NCBI GenBank assembly: GCA_030637365.1
Contig: DAOWGR010000136.1
Coordinates: 1 to 11,986 of the forward strand
Direction: 5' to 3'
DNA length: 11,986 bases
From: Elusimicrobiota bacterium
GTDB taxonomy: Bacteria; Elusimicrobiota; Elusimicrobia; Elusimicrobiales; UBA9959
This document shows positions 7,091 to 11,986 of the stretch, piece after piece; positions within the stretch are counted from its first letter, which is position 1, and the number at the start of each line of letters is the position of its first letter. The notes beneath the pieces are model-generated. The model was given only the letters and a program-made list of their open reading frames with translations. It was not told the origin of the DNA and did no database searches. A program made the translations under genes and the position numbers.

Positions 7091-9187
7091 TTAAAAATCG
7101 CTCCAACCGCCATTGCCCGATGATTTATCAGCGGTTTTATAATTGCACAATGAACCGAAAGACGCTTCAATAAAAAGCGGCCTTTGAGTAAAATCTTTTA
7201 TCTCTTCGGGGTTTATCCCTTCGCTTCTGACAATGGCCATTATAATTGAGGAACAGGTCTTTCCGCCGCAGGCGCCCATGCCCGCTCTGGTTATGGCTTT
7301 TAAGCGATTCATATCTCTCACGCCCGCTCTCAAAACTTTTTTTATTTCCCCGGCCGTAACTTTCTCGCACCGGCAAACAATGGCCGAATCTTTTATCTCA
7401 TCTTTCAGCCCATGCGTTTTTCGCGGCGCTTCGGCATTATAAAGTTTTACCGATGCCGCGATATCCGCCATCGTCGCGGGAACCTTCACGCCAATGACTA
7501 TCGTGTTTTCAGCGCTAAAATCTTTTATATGGGCAACTTGAGCCAAACCCAATGTTTTTCCGTTTTCATCCGCAATATTAACCCGATCGCCTTTTTTAAT
7601 TTTGTCTCTTTCAATTTCAAAAGGAAGATATACAAGGGGATTATCTTTATCTTTCCTCTTATCCACAATCGTAATGGCAAGACCCGGACAAATAAGAAGG
7701 CATTTAAGACAACCCGCGCATTCTCCGTCAAATTCGGGGTTTTTTATTATGGACGGCCCGGATAATTTAATGGACTTTTTCGGACATACCGTAACACAGG
7801 GATTGCAGGGAATTTCCTGACTGCAGCGAATAACGGGATAAACATCGTTTTTTTCGTGATTCTTTTTATTGGGATATATTTTTCCCGGTTTTGATTTCAA
7901 AACATTCAATTTTTCCGCCCAAAATTTCGGCACATCCTCTCTCATTATTCCCAAGCTTTTAAGAACTTTATGGGCGGCGATTTTTCCGCTGAACATGGCC
8001 GCCGACGCTTCCGCTATTTCCTGAGCGTCTCCGCAAATAAAAACTTTCATTTTAGCCCTTTCGGCCTGCTTATAAAATTCATTCACGGAATTAAGCCCCA
8101 CCGCGACAAGAAGAGTATCGGCTTTAAATGTTTTTTCACTGCCGCCGATAGGATTAAACCTTTTATCAACTTGCGTTAAAACGACGCTTTCAAGTTCTTT
8201 TTTCCCTTTCGAGGCCAAAACGGTATGTGAAGTATAAACCGGAACGCCCAGCCTTTTAATTTTATCCAAATGGACTTTATAACCGCCCGCCTCGCTCATT
8301 GCCTCGGCAATACCCACAACTTCAATGCCCGCCTGAAGGGCGTGATAAGCCGCTATCAAACCGACATTTCCCGCTCCGAGAATAAAAAGTTTTTGGGAAG
8401 GTTTTATCAAATCTCTGTTAACAAGAGTTTGAAAGGCTCCCGCCCCGTAAACTCCGGGAAGATCATTGCCGATGAAAGGCAAAGATTTTTCCCTGGCGCC
8501 CGCGGCCACAATCAGAGTTTTTGGTTTTATTAAAAAATATTTTCCGTTATAAAGCACGCCGATTTTTTTATCTGAAAAAACGCCCAAACATTCGCAATTA
8601 AGCCATATCTTTACCGCCGGATAAGTTCTTACCCTCTCTTCAAGCTTATCCGCTATATCTATGCCTCTTGTTCCGGCAAAACAGTCTTCAACGGAACCGA
8701 AAAATTTATGCGTTTGAAGAATAAGCTTGCCGCCGAGCTTATGCTTATCGTCTATGATAAGAGTTGAGACATTCAATTTGCCGAGTTCCGCCGCGGCGCT
8801 AAGCCCGCTCGGCCCGCCGCCGATAATGAGAACATCCGTTTCAATCTCTTCAACTTCACCGAACTTTCCCTCTTCTTTTAACTCCGGAATTTCCGGCAAG
8901 CCCTTAAGCGTTTCTATCCGCATTCCGTCTTTTATTTCGGTTACACAAGCTTTCACCGCCAAACCGTCAGCTATAACGGCGCATTGGGAACATTGCCCGT
9001 TGGCGCAAAATATCCCCTGAGGGCTTTTGTCTTTATGATGATGGCTGAATATTTTTATTCCGTTGGCAAATAAGGCGCTTGATATAATTTCGCCTTTATA
9101 AGCGTAAAAAGGTTTGCCGTCAAATGAGAATTTGATTTTTTCACCCGTTTTAACGGGAAGAATCATATGAGATTTTATCCTGTTCAT
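7091..9187 (-). CDS. multidomain FAD/NAD(P)/Fe-S oxidoreductase (dehydrogenase alpha-type subunit)
   Basis: 698-residue electron-transfer subunit. Domains in order: a 2Fe-2S domain with CANGQCSQC and a later Cys (C61, C66, C69, C81), HcnA-like; an FAD domain (IIGGGPSG, glycines from 123); an NAD(P)-type domain (GAGNVG, 271-276); a ferredoxin insert with two Cys sets (C455, C461, C464, C468 and C490, C493, C496, C500); a beta-rich linker; and a C-terminal BFD-like 2Fe-2S domain (CRC at 605-607, then C640 and C645 in CGGKTC). It probably passes electrons from the DAO-family partner encoded four bases downstream to NAD(P)+ or ferredoxin. Separate HcnA-, HcnB- and ferredoxin-like chains in other systems appear fused here. 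The frame opens at 9214, but the ATG at 9187 (MNRIKSHMIL) fits the family N-terminus and has a GGA eight bases upstream. Substrate unknown. Confidence 0.9.
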   Translation of the reverse strand: MNRIKSHMILPVKTGEKIKFSFDGKPFYAYKGEIISSALFANGIKIFSHHHKDKSPQGIFCANGQCSQCAVIADGLAVKACVTEIKDGMRIETLKGLPEIPELKEEGKFGEVEEIETDVLIIGGGPSGLSAAAELGKLNVSTLIIDDKHKLGGKLILQTHKFFGSVEDCFAGTRGIDIADKLEERVRTYPAVKIWLNCECLGVFSDKKIGVLYNGKYFLIKPKTLIVAAGAREKSLPFIGNDLPGVYGAGAFQTLVNRDLIKPSQKLFILGAGNVGLIAAYHALQAGIEVVGIAEAMSEAGGYKVHLDKIKRLGVPVYTSHTVLASKGKKELESVVLTQVDKRFNPIGGSEKTFKADTLLVAVGLNSVNEFYKQAERAKMKVFICGDAQEIAEASAAMFSGKIAAHKVLKSLGIMREDVPKFWAEKLNVLKSKPGKIYPNKKNHEKNDVYPVIRCSQEIPCNPCVTVCPKKSIKLSGPSIIKNPEFDGECAGCLKCLLICPGLAITIVDKRKDKDNPLVYLPFEIERDKIKKGDRVNIADENGKTLGLAQVAHIKDFSAENTIVIGVKVPATMADIAASVKLYNAEAPRKTHGLKDEIKDSAIVCRCEKVTAGEIKKVLRAGVRDMNRLKAITRAGMGACGGKTCSSIIMAIVRSEGINPEEIKDFTQRPLFIEASFGSLCNYKTADKSSGNGGWSDF

Positions 9188-9226
9188 GGCTAAGTTCCAA
9201 TTAAATATTAGCATAAAAATGTTGTC

Positions 9227-9254
9227 ATTTAAGAGGGATAAAAACTTTTTTCAA
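9227..9254 (-). promoter_or_regulatory. putative promoter of the oxidoreductase operon
   Basis: On the minus strand TTGAAA (9254-9249, 5/6 match to -35) is followed after 16 bases by TTAAAT (9232-9227, 4/6 match to -10). Transcription would start near 9220, about 33 bases before the chosen ATG at 9187, which agrees with that start rather than the ATG at 9214. It is the only reasonable promoter-like pair I found directly upstream of the oxidoreductase genes. Confidence 0.4.
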
Positions 9255-9270
9255 AGAACGGCAGTCATTT

Positions 9271-9298
9271 CTTGCTTCCGGCCTCTTGCTTCTAATTT
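9271..9298. repeat. short tandem repeat, two 14-base units
   Basis: CTTGCTTC occurs at 9271-9278 and again at 9285-9292, giving two imperfect 14-base units (CTTGCTTCCGGCCT and CTTGCTTCTAATTT). It sits between the minus-strand promoter of the oxidoreductase genes and the plus-strand TATAAT at 9306. It could be a regulator-binding pair one and a third helical turns apart, or simple slippage. Too short to say more. Confidence 0.4.
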
Positions 9299-9305
9299 CA
9301 TTTGT

Positions 9306-9311
9306 TATAAT
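9306..9311 (+). promoter_or_regulatory. putative -10 box upstream of the radical SAM remnant
   Basis: A perfect TATAAT lies 13 bases before the ATG of the broken radical SAM copy at 9325. The best -35 candidate, TCTTGC at 9284-9289 with a 16-base spacer, is poor. It may be the old promoter of the decayed gene and could now serve the ATPase gene 170 bases downstream. Confidence 0.35.
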
Positions 9312-9324
9312 AAGAAAAGAAGGC

Positions 9325-9391
9325 ATGAAAAAATTTTATTTTTCTTTTATGGAACTGCAATGAAAATTGCCAGTTTTACGCCAATGAACAT
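9325..9391 (+). pseudogene. remnant of a radical SAM gene (5' end only)
   Basis: These 67 bases align with the first 69 bases of the intact radical SAM gene at 10732-10800: 58 of 67 aligned positions agree, with one 2-base deletion after codon 7. The first 21 bases are identical. Restoring the deletion gives MKKFYFS, one broken codon, then LWNCNENCQFYANEH, compared with LWDCNEDCLFCAKGH in the intact protein. The third cluster cysteine of CxxxCxxC has become Tyr (TGC to TAC), so the copy could not bind the catalytic cluster. Similarity ends near 9391, where AT-rich sequence leading to the ATPase gene begins. The frameshift leaves a 12-codon open frame (9325-9363, MKKFYFSFMELQ). It may be the stump of a tandem paralogue or a flank duplicated when the ATPase gene arrived. 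Confidence 0.65.
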
Positions 9392-9440
9392 ATTACAAGA
9401 AAACTCGCCAAACACTATTTATATTAATACTTATTTTTAT

Positions 9441-9469
9441 GACAATTTGCATTTACTTTGCAAATTATC
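9441..9469. promoter_or_regulatory. operator-like inverted repeat before the ATPase gene
   Basis: AATTTGCA (9444-9451) and TGCAAATT (9459-9466) are perfect complements with a 7-base centre. With one mismatch the arms extend by GA/TC to 9441-9469. The repeat ends 12 bases before the ATPase ATG. A possible promoter overlaps it: ATGACA (9439-9444) and AATTAT (9463-9468) with an 18-base spacer, so a bound dimer would block transcription. No strong Shine-Dalgarno precedes the ATG, so the message may be leaderless. No regulator gene is visible nearby. Confidence 0.45.
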
Positions 9470-9481
9470 TAACATTTAGAC

Positions 9482-10708
9482 ATGATTAATTATTTTCACA
9501 GAAATCTTGAATCCGTGCTAAAAGCGTCCCTGAAACAATTCCCCGCCACAGTCATCACGGGGCCGCGACAATCCGGTAAAACTTCGCTTGTAAAAACGGT
9601 TTTGGGAAAATCACACAGATATATATCGCTTGAAACACCGGATATCAGAGCGTTTGCCGCGCGGGATCCGAGAGGATTTCTTGAAAGAAATAAGCCGCCC
9701 ATTATAATAGATGAAATACAATACGCGCCCGAAATCCTGAATTATATCAAGGAAATGATTGATAATAATCGCGACGCCATGGGACAGTTTATCCTTACAG
9801 GCTCGCAGAATTTTCTCTTAATGCAAGGCGTATCGCAATCACTGGCCGGAAGAACCGCCATACTTGAACTTTATCCGCTTGCTTTATCCGAAAATCCCGG
9901 CAACCGCATCCGAAGCGTGAAAAATCATGAATCAGCGGCTGAGTGGATGCTTTGCGGCAGTTATCCCGAACTCCACCGCAGGAAAGTTCTAAACTCTCGC
10001 GCGTGGCATAATGCCTATTTGTCCACCTATATAGAAAGGGATGTGCGGCAAATACTGAAAATTGGAGATTTAAATACTTTCAATCAATTTATCAGAGTAT
10101 TGGCCGGCCAGTCCGGAGGACTGTTGAATATGTCGTCAATTTCAACAGAAACGGGGATAGCGGTCAATTCGGTAAAAAATTGGTTGTCTGTGCTTAATGC
10201 CAGCTATCAAACCATTACATTACCGCCATTTTATTTGAAATTTAAAAAACGGCTTATACACGCTCCGAAAATCTATTTCGCTGATACGGGAACTCTGATA
10301 AATATCCTTGGATTTTCAGAGATAGAACAATTATTAGACGGTCATCAATCAGGTCATTTATTTGAAAATCTTGTGGCGGGGGAGCTGTTTCGTTTATTCG
10401 CCAATTCAGGGGAAAAACCGGCGGTTTATTATTGGCGCACTGTCGCAAACGATGAAGTGGATTTTATCATTGAACACGGCGGAAAATTCCATGCCTTGGA
10501 ATGTAAGTTTACGGCTACTCCTTCCATTTCGCATATCAAAGGTCTTGAGGCTTTTTCCGGAGAAATACCGGCGTCAAAACAAGGTATCAAAGCATTAATT
10601 TGCCCTTGCGACGATTCGCTGGCCAAATCAATAAGCTCAAACAAAATCCGTATTATTACGCTTAAAAAACTTGCCGCCTCAAAAACAATAAGTTCTTTCT
10701 TTAAATAG
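9482..10708 (+). CDS. AAA-type ATPase with C-terminal DUF4143 domain
   Basis: 408-residue protein of the common AAA_14/DUF4143 family, whose cellular role is not established. Walker A GPRQSGKT is at 27-34, Walker B IIIDEIQ at 74-80 (D77, E78), and sensor-1-like TGSQ at 106-109. The stretch GRTAILELYPLALSE (123-137) is typical of the family. A helical region with YIERDVRQI (183-191) follows. The C-terminal part contains ENLVAGELFR and a nuclease-like pattern EVDFII (D327) then ALECK (E340, K342), matching the PD-(D/E)xK layout; whether it cuts nucleic acid is unknown. The family is patchily distributed and often appears as an isolated, transferred gene. Here it sits exactly between a broken and an intact copy of the radical SAM 5' end. 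The start has no clear ribosome site but fits the family N-terminus. The frame is intact. Confidence 0.92.
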   Translation: MINYFHRNLESVLKASLKQFPATVITGPRQSGKTSLVKTVLGKSHRYISLETPDIRAFAARDPRGFLERNKPPIIIDEIQYAPEILNYIKEMIDNNRDAMGQFILTGSQNFLLMQGVSQSLAGRTAILELYPLALSENPGNRIRSVKNHESAAEWMLCGSYPELHRRKVLNSRAWHNAYLSTYIERDVRQILKIGDLNTFNQFIRVLAGQSGGLLNMSSISTETGIAVNSVKNWLSVLNASYQTITLPPFYLKFKKRLIHAPKIYFADTGTLINILGFSEIEQLLDGHQSGHLFENLVAGELFRLFANSGEKPAVYYWRTVANDEVDFIIEHGGKFHALECKFTATPSISHIKGLEAFSGEIPASKQGIKALICPCDDSLAKSISSNKIRIITLKKLAASKTISSFFK

Positions 10709-10731
10709 GATAAAAACCGGCGGATAATTTT

Positions 10732-11685
10732 ATGAAAAAATTTTATTTTTCTCTTTTATGGGACTGCAATGAAGATTGTCTTTTTTGCGCCAAGGGCCAT
10801 GCTCCGCCGGGGGCAAAATCCCGCTTCTCATCCGAGGAGATTTTAAGAACAATATTTAAAAAAAGAAAAGAAGGCTTTGATTATATCTCTTTTGACGGGG
10901 GAGAGCCCACTCTAATGAAGGATTTGCCGAAGTTTATAGCTTTTGCCATAAAATGCGGTTTCGAAGAAGTCGATATCCTGACAAACGCGGTATTGCTTTC
11001 GGATTCAAAAATTTTAAATAAAATAAAAGCGTATGACGCGCATAAGAAAATAAAAGCGGATTTCAGCGTATCGCTTCACTCCCATAAAGAAGAGGTTTCC
11101 GATTATTTAACCTCTTCCAAAAATACTTTTCATAAAACTTTAAAAGGCATAGAAAATATCTTGAAATGCGGTTTTACCGTGTCGATATATCATGTTATAA
11201 CTTCTCAAAATTATAAAGATCTGCCGAATTTTGCCAAGTTTATTTTGAAAAAATTCCCGGCCGTAGACGATATCACATTCTCTTATATATTCCCCGTCGC
11301 GGATAAATCCGCGGCTCTTAAGGAGATATATCCGAAGCTTCTTCCCGTCAGGCCCTATTTAAAAAAAGCGGTTGAAATTCTGGAGAAAAACAATACCGAA
11401 GCAAGGTTAAGCGGTTGCGGCATAATCCCGCCCTGTTTGATGAAAGGAATTGAGCATCTTCTGAAAAGAACCCACCGGGAAGACGATATGGAAACCATTA
11501 CCTGCAACACATCCGTAACGAACAAAATCCCTTTCTTCAGTGAGATATTCAATAAAGAAAACAAGATTAAATCGCCAAAATGCGTTAATTGCGCGGTAAA
11601 TGATTTTTGCGGCGGAATATGGAAATTTTACGCTGACATTTACGGCGTAAAAGAATTGAAACCTTATAAAAAATCTCCCTTTTAG
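10732..11685 (+). CDS. radical SAM protein with cysteine-rich C-terminus (SPASM/twitch-like)
   Basis: 317-residue enzyme. The CxxxCxxC motif (C12, C16, C19) binds the 4Fe-4S cluster that cleaves S-adenosylmethionine. GGEPT (56-60) and the LTNA strand (83-86) contact SAM. SVSLHS (112-117) and the YHVITSQN segment (153-160) fit the MoaA-like partial barrel. The C-terminal part has further cysteines, C229, C235, C258 and CVNCAVNDFC (C284, C287, C293), which suggests an auxiliary Fe-S cluster as in SPASM or twitch proteins, often peptide- or sugar-modifying. The ATG follows GGA by seven bases and lies 23 bases after the ATPase stop, so the two may be co-transcribed. No precursor peptide gene is seen next to it. 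A broken copy of its 5' end lies upstream at 9325. Substrate unknown. Confidence 0.88.
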   Translation: MKKFYFSLLWDCNEDCLFCAKGHAPPGAKSRFSSEEILRTIFKKRKEGFDYISFDGGEPTLMKDLPKFIAFAIKCGFEEVDILTNAVLLSDSKILNKIKAYDAHKKIKADFSVSLHSHKEEVSDYLTSSKNTFHKTLKGIENILKCGFTVSIYHVITSQNYKDLPNFAKFILKKFPAVDDITFSYIFPVADKSAALKEIYPKLLPVRPYLKKAVEILEKNNTEARLSGCGIIPPCLMKGIEHLLKRTHREDDMETITCNTSVTNKIPFFSEIFNKENKIKSPKCVNCAVNDFCGGIWKFYADIYGVKELKPYKKSPF

Positions 11686-11736
11686 TTAAACTATATAAAC
11701 GGTTTTATCAGTCTGTTTTCGCGCGTATCTTTTTTA

Positions 11737-11742
11737 TATACT
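11737..11742 (+). promoter_or_regulatory. possible -10 box before the truncated last gene
   Basis: TATACT matches the -10 consensus at 5/6 positions and lies 35 bases before the ATG at 11778. No good -35 hexamer precedes it at 16-18 bases. The 92-base gap (11686-11777) shows no terminator hairpin for the radical SAM gene, so read-through into the last gene is also possible. Confidence 0.3.
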
Positions 11743-11777
11743 ATCGTAAGGCTCCGTAAAACAGCTTCAAAATCGCC

Positions 11778-11986
11778 ATGAAAACCCTTTTTATAAACCT
11801 TGCCGAATGCCCCGAAAATCTGCACTTTGAACAGGCTTTTTTAAAATCCTTTAAAAAAGAGGATAATATCCGTTTTGATATCGTTCACGACTTCAAATAT
11901 GATTATGATTTTATACAACAAGTAAAAAATTCTTTCGGATTTAGAAAAAGTTTTTCAAATCTTAAAAAATTAAAAAAAGATGTTTC
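11778..11986 (+). CDS. N-terminal part of an unrecognised protein, cut by window end
   Basis: An open frame of 69 complete codons runs off the right edge. The product starts MKTLFINLAECPE, a short beta strand such as begins a Rossmann-like fold, then becomes Lys/Asp/Phe-rich (FDIVHDFKYDYDF). Codon use matches the neighbouring genes. An in-frame TAA closes the frame shortly upstream, so the ATG at 11778 is the first possible ATG start; no clear Shine-Dalgarno is seen. A glycosyltransferase or a cobalamin-binding-type domain would be compatible with such an N-terminus, but the visible part is too short to assign. It lies downstream of the radical SAM gene on the same strand and may share its pathway. 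Confidence 0.6.
   Translation, partial: MKTLFINLAECPENLHFEQAFLKSFKKEDNIRFDIVHDFKYDYDFIQQVKNSFGFRKSFSNLKKLKKDV

Noticed and set aside
7412..7765. 117-codon plus-strand frame opposite the oxidoreductase alpha gene
   Set aside because: It is antisense to well-conserved ferredoxin and linker domains and its composition is not protein-like.
9186..9479. 97-codon plus-strand frame across the divergent intergenic region
   Set aside because: It begins inside the opposite-strand oxidoreductase gene, crosses its promoter region, and reads the radical SAM remnant in the wrong frame. There is no ribosome site.
11743..11758. Repeated CGTAA around GGCTC near the last gene
   Set aside because: A 5-base direct repeat is expected by chance in this composition and does not form a stable hairpin.
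1..11986. tRNA, rRNA, CRISPR arrays, transposases, riboswitches
   Set aside because: I looked through the gaps on both strands and saw no cloverleaf, regularly spaced repeats or transposase motifs. A covariance-model search would be the decisive test.

Overview
The window looks like chromosomal DNA from an uncultivated, probably anaerobic bacterium. Base composition is moderately AT-rich. Genes are tightly packed, and the oxidoreductases are iron-sulfur rich. Several proteins are recognisable only at domain level. A candidate phylum of the Elusimicrobiota/Omnitrophota kind is a guess from general flavour; no marker gene here proves it.

Positions 40-9187 form one long minus-strand run. In transcription order it holds: a large FAD/NAD(P)/Fe-S oxidoreductase subunit (7091-9187); its DAO-family FAD partner 4 bp downstream (5935-7086); a J-domain coiled-coil protein 7 bp further on (5163-5927); a cluster of GC-rich palindromes (about 5069-5188) that reaches into the 3' end of the J-domain gene; a zinc-ribbon protein (4570-4971); a membrane-anchored protein with a metallopeptidase-like but altered HxxxH motif (3777-4502); a tRNA-dihydrouridine synthase (2697-3677); and mutS (40-2700), whose start codon overlaps the dus stop codon. 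The two oxidoreductase genes very likely encode one amino-acid or amine dehydrogenase complex. dus and mutS are probably translationally coupled. Internal promoter-like sequences suggest that the run is several transcription units.

Positions 9188-9481 are a divergent intergenic region with promoter-like sequence on both strands, a short tandem repeat and an operator-like inverted repeat. They also hold a 67-bp decayed copy of the 5' end of the radical SAM gene that lies 1.4 kb downstream.

Positions 9482-11986 run on the plus strand: a DUF4143-type AAA ATPase (9482-10708), a radical SAM protein with a cysteine-rich C-terminus (10732-11685), and the start of an unrecognised gene cut by the window end (11778-11986). 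The ATPase lies exactly between the broken and the intact copy of the radical SAM start. This suggests insertion, or loss of a tandem paralogue, at this spot.

No tRNA, rRNA, CRISPR array, transposase or complete insertion sequence was seen. The most noteworthy signals are the broken radical SAM copy flanking the ATPase and the palindrome cluster that supplies the C-terminus of the J-domain protein. I did not find a clear new multi-gene system.
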